A program made the position numbers and the translations under genes. The notes below the pieces were generated by a model. It had not been told where the DNA came from. It was given only the letters and a program-made list of their open reading frames with translations, and did not search any database. Below are positions 1 through 9,419 of a stretch of 50,043 nt of DNA, one piece after another (the stretch's first letter is position 1; each line of letters starts with the position of its first letter). Source of the DNA: Verrucomicrobiota bacterium (GTDB lineage: Bacteria > Verrucomicrobiota > Lentisphaeria > JABSQK01 > JAJFLO01); contig JAJFLQ010000079.1 in assembly GCA_021772615.1 (NCBI GenBank), positions 1 to 50,043 on the forward strand. Direction: 5' to 3'.

Positions 1-1
1 G

Positions 2-121
2 TCGGACTTTGAATTTGGTGTTCGTGGGATCATGAAAGAGTGGAATTTGACCAGAAATTGGGCATGTGTTGAGATTGCCGCTGCGCGACGAATAAATGCG
101 ATTCGTACCAAAAAATCTTAA
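2..121 (+). CDS. 3' end of an unidentified gene, cut by the window edge
   Basis: The second forward frame is open from the first base and ends at a TAA at 119-121. It encodes about 39 C-terminal residues that are basic and rich in Trp and Arg. No start is visible and the fragment is too short to assign to a family. It could be the tail of a real gene transcribed rightward or a chance open stretch. The stop is followed at once by the 3' end of a convergent gene. Confidence 0.35.
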   Translation, partial: SDFEFGVRGIMKEWNLTRNWACVEIAAARRINAIRTKKS

Positions 122-181
122 TGCAGCGACATCGGGTCCGCGTGGTGTTGGTGTTGGTCCGGTGCGGTTTCAGGAGCCTGG

Positions 182-742
182 TCAATCGACAATGTATTCG
201 GGGCGGTGGGAGCTTCTTGTAAACAGACGCGAGCGATACTCGTCATCCCGGTCAAATGTAATCCAGCCGGCAGCAACCTTGTGATCATCGCCGATTTGCC
301 GCGCTTTGAGATAGGTTTCGAAGGAATCGCTCCAGACATTGAAGCTGATGAATTGGCGGTCGCGATCGATGGTGTTCACTATGGGGCGAAATATCGAGTC
401 GGGGCGGCGCAGGTCTTCGATCGACTCGCCCGCGCTGGTGTCCATCCACTGAAGTTCTACCACCAGACCATCGCCGGCAACTCGCATGATAATCCGAAAA
501 TTCTCGTCGCCTACCAAATGGTCGGTAAAATTTTGGTCTATGATGCGAAGGTGGCGGGGAGTCAGCGCTAAATCGTTTTGTGATGTGCCGATGGCCATTT
601 CGATGCCGTGCTCCAGTTCCTGATTCAGCTTTTCCACGTTTAGGTGCGAAAGGCGTCCATAACGGCACAGAAAAATAACCGGCGACGCGTGGCTCGGCGC
701 GGAACGGGGATTGGGCGAACGCGAAAGATAGAAGAAATGCAT
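182..742 (-). CDS. Hypothetical protein, no family recognised
   Basis: This ORF of up to 186 residues reads leftward. The first 30 or so residues (Pro, Ser and Arg rich) look unlike the rest, which is a balanced soluble sequence with many acidic residues, so the true start is probably internal. An in-frame ATG at 596-598 would give a protein of about 138 residues with a GGAG 12 bases upstream. No signal peptide, membrane segment or known motif is seen. It lies downstream of, and on the same strand as, the sugar methyltransferase gene. Function unknown. Confidence 0.5.
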   Translation of the reverse strand: MHFFYLSRSPNPRSAPSHASPVIFLCRYGRLSHLNVEKLNQELEHGIEMAIGTSQNDLALTPRHLRIIDQNFTDHLVGDENFRIIMRVAGDGLVVELQWMDTSAGESIEDLRRPDSIFRPIVNTIDRDRQFISFNVWSDSFETYLKARQIGDDHKVAAGWITFDRDDEYRSRLFTRSSHRPEYIVD

Positions 743-840
743 CTGATTCTGAACGCGCTGATTACAAAAATATCGGAAAGACCGGGAATCCTTAAGTTGC
801 GAGGCATTCGGTGTGACCCCGGGTTTTAACGAACTTTATC

Positions 841-1815
841 TTACGGTTTCACTGGCTGTGATCCGAACAGGTAATAGTTGTTCGGTAAATGATCTATCTG
901 TGAATCGTACCACTGCATATCATCGTGTAGCTCGGCCTGCCAGGATTGGAAAAAATCGAGATTGTTTCTTCCCTCAAATTCATCCTGGTACGCAAGTAAG
1001 AAGCTGGTCGAATTGCCTAGTTTGGCCATAATAGTCTGGCGAACTTCTATCGGTGCCTCGCTAAGCGACCACGTGGCAATAAACAAGACGTTAGGTTTAC
1101 CACCTTTCTTCGGACACAGGGAATCGTGAAAATTCGGGATGTCAGACAGAAAGTACACGCCCCGTTCTTCGGAATTCTTGGCACCGGCATTCACTGGAAT
1201 GCCAATTGATTCGAGGAAGTATGTCTGTAACGCGGCGAATTCCGGAAAATCAATGATTACATAACGGCGTTGAAAGCCGAGATTATGTATCAGCCGACAC
1301 AGGCTGCCATATCCACCGCCGAATTCGATGATGACGTCGAAATCATTTACATGACGCCCGGTCTCTTGTTGAAATCGTAAGACGTGATACGCATGATGAA
1401 TCAGGTTTCCACTGGATCTTGCCTGTGCGTAGTACGGTGGTGGATGCCCGATAATGGTTTCTTGTATTGCGGTTTCCCAGATACAGGGCCACTTCGGGTC
1501 CGACTTTAATGCCGCAAGCTCCGGGTCGATGTATGTAGGGTTGTCGAAGAACATTGTGTCGCGAATGACTTTCCATCGCAGGAACTCCCGCGGATCGTCG
1601 TTCAGAATCGCATATTGCAGTTGATTGATATTTTCCTGCCAAGCCGATTCCTCGGAAGAATCTCGGTCCTTTCTGTTTTCACAAAGCATGGTAATCCTCA
1701 ACCGGAGATCATCGACCAGCTTCGTTTCAAACGCTGTGGCCGGCGGCAGTTTCCGGTCATGATATCGAGCGAGCCGCTTTTGGCAGTAGCGTTTGATTTT
1801 TCTAATTGGTTTCAA
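841..1815 (-). CDS. Putative sugar O-methyltransferase
   Basis: The 324-residue product matches the putative sugar O-methyltransferase family found in surface-polysaccharide clusters. A SAM-binding motif I of the form IIEFGGGYGS sits at residues 162-171, followed by a YVIIDFPEF strand that would carry the acidic ribose-binding residue. The N-terminal 40 residues are strongly basic. The start is a TTG at 1815 with GAGAGG about seven bases upstream. The gene begins inside the end of the upstream glycosyltransferase gene (14-bp overlap), so the two are almost certainly co-transcribed and translationally coupled. The likely role is O-methylation of a sugar in a cell-surface glycan; the substrate cannot be read from the sequence. 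Confidence 0.8.
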   Translation of the reverse strand: MKPIRKIKRYCQKRLARYHDRKLPPATAFETKLVDDLRLRITMLCENRKDRDSSEESAWQENINQLQYAILNDDPREFLRWKVIRDTMFFDNPTYIDPELAALKSDPKWPCIWETAIQETIIGHPPPYYAQARSSGNLIHHAYHVLRFQQETGRHVNDFDVIIEFGGGYGSLCRLIHNLGFQRRYVIIDFPEFAALQTYFLESIGIPVNAGAKNSEERGVYFLSDIPNFHDSLCPKKGGKPNVLFIATWSLSEAPIEVRQTIMAKLGNSTSFLLAYQDEFEGRNNLDFFQSWQAELHDDMQWYDSQIDHLPNNYYLFGSQPVKP

Positions 1816-2857
1816 TTCTCGCCTCTCTCTCGTTGGAGAATGCGCTACAATGAGTGAATGAATCGACTACATATGTCGATGTTGTGGCGACCGGCGTCGC
1901 ATTGACTTTGCTCGTTTCATTCCGTGACGCGATGAGCTGCCGCGTATAGCCCGTTAGATCCGAAAAGCCGAGCCCAAGCACGTATAACGTGTACGCGGTG
2001 CGGATATGGATGCGATAGCTTATCCGTGCGAGATGCAGTAGTACTGATCCCAATGCGCGACACAACGGATATGAGCAGGTGGCGGCCGCTTTGTTGTTCA
2101 TCAACAGGTAAATCTTATGCCTGACGAGTTCGCGGATGTCCGCGCCGTCGCGGATTCGCGACGCGAAATAGGTGCACTTGCTTTTTCCCATGGCGCGAGC
2201 CAGTTCGACAAGGTGAGAGACTGTCATGTCGTTGTAGTGAATACACACCTCTGACTCGATCAGATCGACATTGATATTGCGTTCGGCCAATTTGTCAAAG
2301 AACACCGATTCGTTGTACCGGCCGAAAGCCGGATCGAATCCGTCCAGCTCTTCAAACAAGGTCTTGCGGATTACGCTGTTGCCGCCGAGGGTGAACCACC
2401 CGGTCTTCTTCGCCAAGCCTTCGTGATAATCGTTGTGGATTCCGATGAGTTTGCCGATGGGATTGTCGTTATGATTGATGCGTAGCGCCCAGGCCGCCTG
2501 GCACTCGGGGTTGCTGCTGAAGTGGTCGTAAAGGATCCGGCAGGCGTCCGGCAGTATCTCGGTGTGTCCCTCCACGAAATACAGCAGATCGCCGGTGGCT
2601 TTGCTGCAACCCTCGGAATAAAAACAGATTTCGTTTTCTGCAACGTCGGGGTCGAGATCTACAAAGATGGTTTGGTCACATTGCTTCAGCGCGTCGGCGT
2701 ACTGGGCGTCATCGTAGAACGCGGCTCGCGAGCTTTGGGGGACTACGGCGACAATTTCATACCGGTCGCGATCAAAACTCTGCTTCAGTAACGATGTCAA
2801 GGGCAGATGCAGCGCATCGCGCATATCGATCAGGGGAAGAATGACGGAGAGTTTCAT
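1802..2857 (-). CDS. Family 2 glycosyltransferase
   Basis: The 351-residue protein opens with the GT-A fold signature of family 2: a KLSVILPLIDM strand, then a QSFDRDRYEIVAVVP segment. The usual metal-binding stretch is present in the form YFVEGHTEILP (about residues 93-103), so the canonical DxD is replaced by an E-G-H-type sequence, as in some GT2 relatives. A GGNSVIRKTLFEELDGFDPAF segment near residue 178 is the typical acceptor-side motif. It would transfer a sugar from an activated donor to a surface glycan or lipid acceptor on the cytoplasmic side. It overlaps the downstream methyltransferase by 14 bp. No membrane segment is obvious. Confidence 0.85.
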   Translation of the reverse strand: MKLSVILPLIDMRDALHLPLTSLLKQSFDRDRYEIVAVVPQSSRAAFYDDAQYADALKQCDQTIFVDLDPDVAENEICFYSEGCSKATGDLLYFVEGHTEILPDACRILYDHFSSNPECQAAWALRINHNDNPIGKLIGIHNDYHEGLAKKTGWFTLGGNSVIRKTLFEELDGFDPAFGRYNESVFFDKLAERNINVDLIESEVCIHYNDMTVSHLVELARAMGKSKCTYFASRIRDGADIRELVRHKIYLLMNNKAAATCSYPLCRALGSVLLHLARISYRIHIRTAYTLYVLGLGFSDLTGYTRQLIASRNETSKVNATPVATTSTYVVDSFTHCSAFSNEREARIETN

Positions 2858-3013
2858 GTTGAGAACATAGCGTGTCGTGTTGCGTGAAACAACGGATTTC
2901 CAAGCTTATCGAAACCACAGAAGACCACGATCGCCGAGCGCAATCTGCAGTCGCTAAAACGGCTTCAAACGAACGCATCTGGTAAGATCGTATTCGTCAG
3001 GGCAGCCGCATTC

Positions 3014-6000
3014 TTATTGCATCAGCGCGATCAGGTCCTCTGCCGACATTGATGCCGCGACATCGGCGCCGTCCAACAGGGATGCGGCCAGATCCCGTTT
3101 GTGTTTGTGCAATTTTACAATTTTTTCTTCGACGGTGCCGCGCGCGACCAGCCGATATACCGTGACCGGTCGTTGCTGCCCGATACGATGCGCCCGGTCT
3201 GATGCCTGATCCTCTACAGCGGGATTCCACCACGGATCCATGTGGATCACAAAGTCGGCCGCGGTAAGATTGAGGCCGAATCCACCCGCCTTGATGCTGA
3301 TGAGAAATACGTCGCCTTTTCCGCGTTGAAACGCCTGGACCCGGCGCTGGCGTTCTTTCGTCGGCGTAGCGCCGTCCAGGTGCTGGTAGTCGAAACCGTG
3401 TGTGTCGCATACGTCGCGAATGAGATCCAGGAAGCTCGTAAATTGGCTGAAAACCAGAACCTTGTGGTTGTTCTCGATAAGGTCACTGACGACTTCTGCG
3501 AACACAGCGAGTTTCGTACTGGGGATGTCTGCATCCGGGGCAACGAGCGCCGGCTGACAGCACGCACGGCGCAGCCGGGTTAACTCCGCCAGAATGCGGA
3601 TGTGCATCGCGCCGCCCGGTTCATGCCGATTCGACTCGATGTGTTCCAGCGACTGCCGCCGCAGCGCCTCGTAGAAATGTTGCTCTTCCTTCGACATGTC
3701 AATCGATATGGTTATTTCGGTCTTCGGCGGGAGTTCATCAAGTACCTGTGTTTTTGTCCGACGTAATAGAAACGGTTGCACGATCCGCTTCAGTGCGGTG
3801 CGTGCGTTCCGGTCGCTGTCGCGCTCGATCGGGATGGCAAATCGCGATACAAAGTCCTTGCGTGTGCCCAGAAGACCCGGATTGATAAAATTGAACAAGG
3901 TCCACAATTCCGCGAGATGATTCTCGACCGGGGTGCCGGTGGTGATCATGCGAAAGTCGGCCTGAATAGCTAAAGCTGCGGCCGTTCGTTTCGCCTTGAA
4001 ATTTTTGATCGCCTGTGCCTCGTCCAACACAACCGTGGTCCATTGCAGCTGCGAGATGCGCTTGCTGTCATGCACCAGCAAACCGTAGCTGCACACGAGC
4101 ATGTCGAACGCTCCGAGTCTGTCGAGCATGGCCTGCCGATCGCCCTCGCCATACCAGTGAACGGTGAGGGTAGGCGCGAATGTGCTTGCCTCGTACACCC
4201 AGTTCAGGCATACCGATGCCGGCGCCACCACCAGTGTCGGGCCGCGCTCGGCGCGTTCGAGAATGAGGGCGATGGCCTGAATCGTTTTGCCCAACCCCAT
4301 GTCGTCCGCCAGGCATGCGCCGGCACCCAGCCGTGAGAGCCGCGACAGCCAGCGGAACCCCTCCAGTTGGTACGGACGCAGCTCGCCCTGAAAGGTTGAG
4401 GGCGGCTCCGGCGTGTAACGGAGAGCGGTCTCGGCATAGTTCAGTCTTCGCTTCCAGCGTGCATCCACCGTGGTTCGGCATGCGGAAAGCAGTTTGTCCA
4501 CGGGTTGTACGTGCAGAGGATGGAGGCGGAGTTGGTCGCCACTCGTCTGTATGCGAGTTGATATCTCGGTGAGACACTTGCGGAGTGTATTCGTAAGCGC
4601 AATGAACTCTCCGTCGCCCAGTTCGACAAATCGCATCGCTGCCGGTGATGCCAGCAGCTTGCGCAGGTCGAGTATTTTGGATTCGTCCAGCTCAAGTGCT
4701 CCTTCAATTGCGAACCAGTCGTTTGCGTCGGTGATGCGTATAGCGAGGCTGTCTTCGGCGTATTCCCGTTTAATACGCAATTTCGCGCCGTCCGGCCATT
4801 CGACAACGGCGCGATCCCGGCATGCCTGCAGTTGCAGCAGCAATTCGAGGCATTCGCTGTTTGTCTCAAATTCGAACGTGTCGCCGACGGATCCGCGGTT
4901 GCTGAGTGCGGGACAATCGTCGAGCAGCGCCATGGCCAGTTCCCGTTCTTTCTCCAGATCGCGGTGAGTCTGTTTTCTCTTTCCCTTTACTTCGGTGATG
5001 ATCGTCGTTGCGCCTTCTCCCGGCCGGCAATATTGGCCTACCTTGCGAATTGGGCGTACAAAGAATTCCGCATGGATCACATGACCGGTCGGCACGAGGT
5101 GTATATGGGGTGTAGCATCGGCCTTGACGGTTGGAATCCGTCTTGTTCCGCGGCCGCGGATATCCGAATGGACAGTCATCACGTGAGCCAGGTCGGCCGT
5201 AATCGCCTTTAGCTCCGATTCGCAATGTGCGGGCAGGGTGAGGGTATCCGACGCGCCGAACGCATTCCGGATATTTACCTGGGTTGCGTTGGGTTTGATG
5301 AGCGCATAGCGCGTTCGTGTCTCCGGAATCACCTGAATGCCGGACTCGACAAACGGATGTGAAAAGGAGATCTCAAACACGTCGCCTTTGCGCAGCACCA
5401 TGAGTTCAACTTTGGTCTCAACCAGCTCTACTCGCGTTGTTGGCGATTCAGCCAGGTACAGATGAGGGTGCCGGGCAAGAAGCGGCAGGGCTGATTCAAG
5501 CTTCAATATGGGCATGTTGGCGCCATATCTGGACCACCTATCTGGATACTGCACCTCGATGCATGCGGCAATCTCGCGATCCAATGGTGTCATACTGGCG
5601 ACGTGACCGATTTCGAGCATGCTCGGTTGCGCGAGGCGGCCTTTCGACCATTTACCGTTCTTTTGCTGTGTTTGTTCACGACAATCAATCTCGATCTCGT
5701 TTCCCTTTAGGCGGAAGAGCCATATTAGCCGTGTCTTCTTATGTGAACTGTCCCGCGGTGCGCCGGCCTGAGCGATGTTTTTCAATAGTTTAAGCGTCTT
5801 CTCCCACGACTCGTGTTTCAGCAACAGATTGGACAGATCCAGATAGTGTTCCGCGGCGTGTTTTAGTACGTTTCTTTCATCCGGAGCAGGCGAATAGGCG
5901 CTATCAATCAACGTCAGTACAGTGTGGCAGTGGTAGTGAAGAAAATCGCACTGTTCCGCTGCGGCGTTGTTTTTTACTTCATGCAGATTGTTGATTTCCG

Positions 6001-7123
6001 CCTCGTTGCGCCAGTCGGAATCGGCTGCCCATTTCAGCAGGGAATTTATGGGCGCCATAAGCCGGATATCCCCACTGCGGTACAGGTTGGTATCCCAAGC
6101 GACATCCACACCTACAAGCGTATGGATATACTTGCGGACAGGGCTGTAAAGAAGTGGATTTTCCTTAATGCCTGCACGGAGCGCGCTGCGAAACAGTCTT
6201 TCTTCGGTGCGCTCCGTTACGATCATGCTGAGGAGAAAGTAGATCCCATGTATCCCCGGTGGCGTATACAGGCGCTTACTGTCACCGATACGCGCCTGAA
6301 TTTCCGCGATGAACAGGTCTCGCGCGTCTGCGATGCGACCCCTGATGAATGCAACCGACGCCGCGTGGAATCCAGGGGTGATTTGTCTTTCTGTGAACAA
6401 CGATTCGAGTGCCTCGAAGCGGCCGGCGTGGAAGTGCGCATCGGCTGCCTTCTGCGTGATGTACTGTTGCGAACTCTCGTCCTCGATCACGGTGCATAGA
6501 TCGTTGGACGATGCGAGTATTTCGTTGTCGAATCCTTTCTCGTACAACGCTGCCAGCACGGCGGCCTTGGCCGAATTCGGAACGGCTTTGATGATGTCTA
6601 CAGAAAGGTGGGCGTCGAATAGCTCGATCCATGGCGCCGCTGAATCGGACCGCTGACCACGGTCGAGAGCGCGGTAGAGCTTCAACAGCCGTTCTACCTC
6701 GTCCGTATCGTTGCGGAAAAACGCAATTCGAAAGTCCCGGATCACACGGTTGTGGTTACAAGAAGCGGACCAAAATTTCGCATGCTTGTTTTCCGCCGGG
6801 AATCGTGCGTGAAGAATCGTGAGGAAATGGTCGAGGTTCGGGTGTTGCAGCGCATGCTCGCGAACCACGGTGTTGAGAATTTTGCGATTGACGCGGATGG
6901 TGTTGTCGATGTTGTTCCGTTGGAGCAGGCTGCGATCGATCAGGTGCTGAAACAACGCGGCCTTTTGTTTGCGCATGTGCGCCGGCACCACGCCGAAAAA
7001 CGCGATGCGCCCGGATAATTCGTGAATGCTCAGATTTTCATAGATCAGGGCGGCAACGTCAAGGATGCCGCGGCTCCCTTCGTCGAGCGCGTCGTATATC
7101 TTGTTTAACTCTTTAATGGTCAT
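3014..7123 (-). CDS. SNF2-family DEAD/DEAH helicase with long N-terminal extension
   Basis: From the ATG at 7121-7123 the product is 1369 residues. The C-terminal 470 residues carry a complete SNF2 motor: motif I DDMGLGKT (Lys946), motif II DEAQ (Asp1034), a TGTPVENHLAELW motif III, an FLLRRTK block, and helicase-C motifs ending in QASDRAHRIGQ near residue 1305. About 900 residues precede the motor. They look largely helical and TPR-like at the start and carry no recognised nuclease or methyltransferase. SNF2 proteins move along duplex DNA to remodel bound proteins. The open frame extends upstream to 7258, but that extra stretch is encoded by a hairpin repeat (7206-7261), so the inner ATG is preferred. 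No strong Shine-Dalgarno is seen at either start. Confidence 0.9.
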   Translation of the reverse strand: MTIKELNKIYDALDEGSRGILDVAALIYENLSIHELSGRIAFFGVVPAHMRKQKAALFQHLIDRSLLQRNNIDNTIRVNRKILNTVVREHALQHPNLDHFLTILHARFPAENKHAKFWSASCNHNRVIRDFRIAFFRNDTDEVERLLKLYRALDRGQRSDSAAPWIELFDAHLSVDIIKAVPNSAKAAVLAALYEKGFDNEILASSNDLCTVIEDESSQQYITQKAADAHFHAGRFEALESLFTERQITPGFHAASVAFIRGRIADARDLFIAEIQARIGDSKRLYTPPGIHGIYFLLSMIVTERTEERLFRSALRAGIKENPLLYSPVRKYIHTLVGVDVAWDTNLYRSGDIRLMAPINSLLKWAADSDWRNEAEINNLHEVKNNAAAEQCDFLHYHCHTVLTLIDSAYSPAPDERNVLKHAAEHYLDLSNLLLKHESWEKTLKLLKNIAQAGAPRDSSHKKTRLIWLFRLKGNEIEIDCREQTQQKNGKWSKGRLAQPSMLEIGHVASMTPLDREIAACIEVQYPDRWSRYGANMPILKLESALPLLARHPHLYLAESPTTRVELVETKVELMVLRKGDVFEISFSHPFVESGIQVIPETRTRYALIKPNATQVNIRNAFGASDTLTLPAHCESELKAITADLAHVMTVHSDIRGRGTRRIPTVKADATPHIHLVPTGHVIHAEFFVRPIRKVGQYCRPGEGATTIITEVKGKRKQTHRDLEKERELAMALLDDCPALSNRGSVGDTFEFETNSECLELLLQLQACRDRAVVEWPDGAKLRIKREYAEDSLAIRITDANDWFAIEGALELDESKILDLRKLLASPAAMRFVELGDGEFIALTNTLRKCLTEISTRIQTSGDQLRLHPLHVQPVDKLLSACRTTVDARWKRRLNYAETALRYTPEPPSTFQGELRPYQLEGFRWLSRLSRLGAGACLADDMGLGKTIQAIALILERAERGPTLVVAPASVCLNWVYEASTFAPTLTVHWYGEGDRQAMLDRLGAFDMLVCSYGLLVHDSKRISQLQWTTVVLDEAQAIKNFKAKRTAAALAIQADFRMITTGTPVENHLAELWTLFNFINPGLLGTRKDFVSRFAIPIERDSDRNARTALKRIVQPFLLRRTKTQVLDELPPKTEITISIDMSKEEQHFYEALRRQSLEHIESNRHEPGGAMHIRILAELTRLRRACCQPALVAPDADIPSTKLAVFAEVVSDLIENNHKVLVFSQFTSFLDLIRDVCDTHGFDYQHLDGATPTKERQRRVQAFQRGKGDVFLISIKAGGFGLNLTAADFVIHMDPWWNPAVEDQASDRAHRIGQQRPVTVYRLVARGTVEEKIVKLHKHKRDLAASLLDGADVAASMSAEDLIALMQ

Positions 7124-7205
7124 TGTGCAGGGGGTATTGGATGTTGCAACTGTTGTGACAACTATTCTACACATCGTCGCGTTTGCAAAATGGTTGAGAA
7201 AATTT

Positions 7206-7261
7206 GGAGTGCGGTGGGACGCCTGCGAGACGGCCGCAGGCAACCCGCCGCACTCCAAAGA
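7206..7261. repeat. GGAGTGCGG hairpin repeat, intact copy
   Basis: An imperfect palindrome lies just upstream of the helicase gene. The outer arms are GGAGTGCGGTGGG and its near-complement CCCGCCGCACTCC; inner arms GCCTGCG and CGCAGGC enclose a 7-base loop. A second, half-degraded copy lies at 9278-9335. Neither overlaps a supported gene. The element resembles the small REP-like palindromes scattered between genes in PVC-type genomes. Confidence 0.75.
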
Positions 7262-7306
7262 TCGGCTCGCCGACCAGGCCAGGCATGAACAGCGACTTGC
7301 CTGACG

Positions 7307-8197
7307 TTATTGCCAGTGCGATAAATCCTGTCCGATCAAGTCTTCGACCTGCTGGATGTCATCTCGAAAATATTGCTGCAACGTCTCGCGCGTAGCGGGC
7401 GGCATTTTGGGCTTCGTTACGGATTTTTCCTGAAGTCCGGCATAGAGTCGCATCGCGCGCTCCCGTATTCCTGGCGGTAAATGTGACCGTACCCAGATAC
7501 TCAGTGACGTTCGCCGCATCACCGGTCCCAGGATCGTTGCCTTCGGCTGGCCGGAAACGTTGTATCGGGCAGCGACGTCGGTGTCGAATGCGGATACATC
7601 GAGAAACGCATGGAGCTGTCGCATCAGGCCGGCGGCATCGTCAACAAGATCGTCATACAGGTAAATCGCGATCTGTTGTCGGGGGAAACGCTCGAAATAT
7701 TGCGAAAGCTGCTCGGCATACAGACCGGCATGGACATAGGGGCCGTCGCGCCATCTGATGTGGTCTTCTCGCGCCATCTGGTCACGGACCGCATCCGCGA
7801 ATGTTCGCACGTCGGTTTTCGTGCGAAGCCGCATCAAATAATGGCTGTAGGACCGTTCGATCGGGTTTCGCAGAATCACAACGATTCGACTCTCCGGCAG
7901 GCGCGAGCGGATGTTCGCGGCAACCGCAGGATGATAGAGGTAACCGGTCGACGCTTCACCGATAGCCTGGCGACCGGCCGCATCCACAAACAGAGCCGTG
8001 TATTCGTGTTCCGCGAGGTGCGGCGTGCGTCGCGGCATGGATGTGGAGATGTCTGCGGTACGCGTGCCGTTGTGAACGAAAAAAAACGGCTCCTTAACTG
8101 CGGATACGAAAACCTGAGGGTGCTGTTTCAGATAATAGTACACCGAGGTCGTGCCGGCTTTCGCCGCGCCGACGATAAAAAAGTTGGGCCAGATCAT
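7307..8197 (-). CDS. Sulfotransferase
   Basis: The 296-residue protein has both signatures of PAPS-dependent sulfotransferases. The 5'-phosphosulfate loop is GAAKAGTTS (residues 10-18, Lys13 in the catalytic position). The 3'-phosphate site is VVILRNPIERSYSHYL (Arg110, Ser116). Proteins of this type move sulfate from PAPS to a hydroxyl on a glycan or lipid. The acceptor is unknown, but glycosyltransferase and sugar methyltransferase genes occur 5 kb away, so a surface polysaccharide is plausible. No signal peptide; expected in the cytoplasm. The TfoX-N gene lies 18 bp upstream on the same strand, so the two may share a transcript. Confidence 0.88.
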   Translation of the reverse strand: MIWPNFFIVGAAKAGTTSVYYYLKQHPQVFVSAVKEPFFFVHNGTRTADISTSMPRRTPHLAEHEYTALFVDAAGRQAIGEASTGYLYHPAVAANIRSRLPESRIVVILRNPIERSYSHYLMRLRTKTDVRTFADAVRDQMAREDHIRWRDGPYVHAGLYAEQLSQYFERFPRQQIAIYLYDDLVDDAAGLMRQLHAFLDVSAFDTDVAARYNVSGQPKATILGPVMRRTSLSIWVRSHLPPGIRERAMRLYAGLQEKSVTKPKMPPATRETLQQYFRDDIQQVEDLIGQDLSHWQ

Positions 8198-8215
8198 GCT
8201 TCGATTGCCAATGAT

Positions 8216-8554
8216 CTACGTCGCTTTCGCCGCATGTGCAATCTTCATCGATGTCGCAGCCCAATCGCGTAATGCATGAGAATCGTTGAGTAATTCGGAC
8301 GGCAGGCCGTAGTAGGGCATCCGTCCAAATTTCCCGGAACCCGCCGTCTCGAATTCGTCGCGGTTGGTATCGTCAGCCTTCAGGAAGATCTCGCCTTCCG
8401 ACGAAACCAGAGCAAACATCGCGCCGCTTTCGTATAACCCATATCCGCCAAACATCTTGCGACTGCTGATCTCACCCAGATTCGCAAGGATCGTCTCCAG
8501 CCGCTCGGCTGCGGCGGTAGCGGCGATCGTTAGTTTTGCACCCTTTTTTCCCAT
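8216..8554 (-). CDS. TfoX N-terminal domain protein
   Basis: The 112-residue protein consists of a single TfoX-N domain, recognised from the RKMFGGYGLYESGAMFALV core and the YYGLPSELLNDSHALRDWA tail. In Gammaproteobacteria TfoX/Sxy has a second domain and controls competence. Free-standing TfoX-N proteins like this one are widespread and their role is not established, so no competence function is claimed. The stop is 18 bp from the start of the sulfotransferase gene. Confidence 0.85.
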   Translation of the reverse strand: MGKKGAKLTIAATAAAERLETILANLGEISSRKMFGGYGLYESGAMFALVSSEGEIFLKADDTNRDEFETAGSGKFGRMPYYGLPSELLNDSHALRDWAATSMKIAHAAKAT

Positions 8555-8692
8555 AACTTCGTACTCACAAACCGCGAATTAACGGCAAAAGCTGGTAGTG
8601 TATGTGTCGCCGGCGTTTATGCGAAACTCGCGTTTCCGACGCCTGGAAAAATCACAAAATAAACATGTATCCACTCCAGAAAGGTACGTCTT

Positions 8693-9007
8693 ATGTCGAC
8701 ATTTGAAAATGTAACCGTGGTGAAAGAGGCAAATGTATATTTTGACGGGAAGGTTATCAGTTATGCCGTCCATTTTCCGGACGGCTCGAAAAAGACGCTT
8801 GGCGTGATGCTCCCGGGACACTATGCCTTTACGACGTCGCGGAAAGAGATCATGGAAATCACCTCGGGAAAGCTGGACGTCCTCCTTCCCGATGCGGCCG
8901 ATTGGGAGTGTTTCAGCGCCGGCGACATATTCGAAGTCCCGAAGGACTCTGCATTCAAACTCGAGGTGCAGACGATTACCAATTATTGTTGTTCGTACCT
9001 TGACTGA
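8693..9007 (+). CDS. ppnP: Pyrimidine/purine nucleoside phosphorylase (DUF1255 family)
   Basis: The 104-residue protein aligns along its length with E. coli PpnP (YaiE), about 94 residues. Shared blocks are YFDGKVIS, LGVMLPGHYAFTT, ITSGKLDVLLPDAADWECF, AGDIFEVP and a C-terminal YCCSYLD. The fold is a small cupin barrel, and the enzyme splits nucleosides with phosphate to give the free base and (deoxy)ribose 1-phosphate in salvage. The ATG is preceded by AGAAAGG at the right distance. It is a single plus-strand gene between minus-strand genes and so has its own promoter in the 138 bp upstream. Confidence 0.92.
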   Translation: MSTFENVTVVKEANVYFDGKVISYAVHFPDGSKKTLGVMLPGHYAFTTSRKEIMEITSGKLDVLLPDAADWECFSAGDIFEVPKDSAFKLEVQTITNYCCSYLD

Positions 9008-9419
9008 TCGGGACGTTTGAACGGCGCGGAGCGCCGGCACTGCCGGTATGGGGACCGCATTGCCGCGTCGAACGGATGTTCAGAGTTCGACAGAGCTGTA
9101 ACGTTGAACGTCCATCTTAGCAACACGCCGCATACACCCCTGCTAAACGGTGCAAATATGATGGCATTCAACTTTACAGACGTTTGAGCCTACGCTATCG
9201 AGCTCTGGATGTTGCATCCCGGCATCCATCCGCTCCTGCCGCCATCCGCGCGTCGGGTCTCGCCACGGGCGAGTTTCAAAGCGGCGTCAGCCGAGCCTGC
9301 GAGACAGCCGCAGGCAACCCGCCGCACTCCAAAGATCCGCAAGCCGCTCAGAATGCGCATGAACGGTTGTACATGTGTGCACACGGCGCGGCAACCACCG
9401 CAACGGCACGGCGTGTCTG
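9008..9419. other. Intergenic stretch between ppnP and the coiled-coil gene
   Basis: These 412 bp separate two convergent genes. They contain the degraded hairpin repeat at 9278-9335 and short GC-rich stems just after ppnP (GGCGC/GCGCC and GCCGGCA/TGCCGGT types) without a T run, so no clear intrinsic terminator. Open frames here are short and atypical, and I see no supported gene. Confidence 0.6.
9278..9335. repeat. GGAGTGCGG hairpin repeat, degraded copy
   Basis: The right half (GCCTGCGAGAC, CCGCAGGCAACCCGCCGCAC, TCCAAAGATC in order) matches the copy at 7206-7261 almost base for base. The left arm has diverged to a CAAAGCGGCGTCAGCC-like sequence, so only the inner stem still pairs. Confidence 0.7.

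Noticed and set aside
3014..7123. Defence system (DISARM-like) based on the SNF2 helicase
   Set aside because: No methyltransferase, nuclease or phospholipase-D partner gene is adjacent; the neighbours are a sulfotransferase and a glycosyltransferase.
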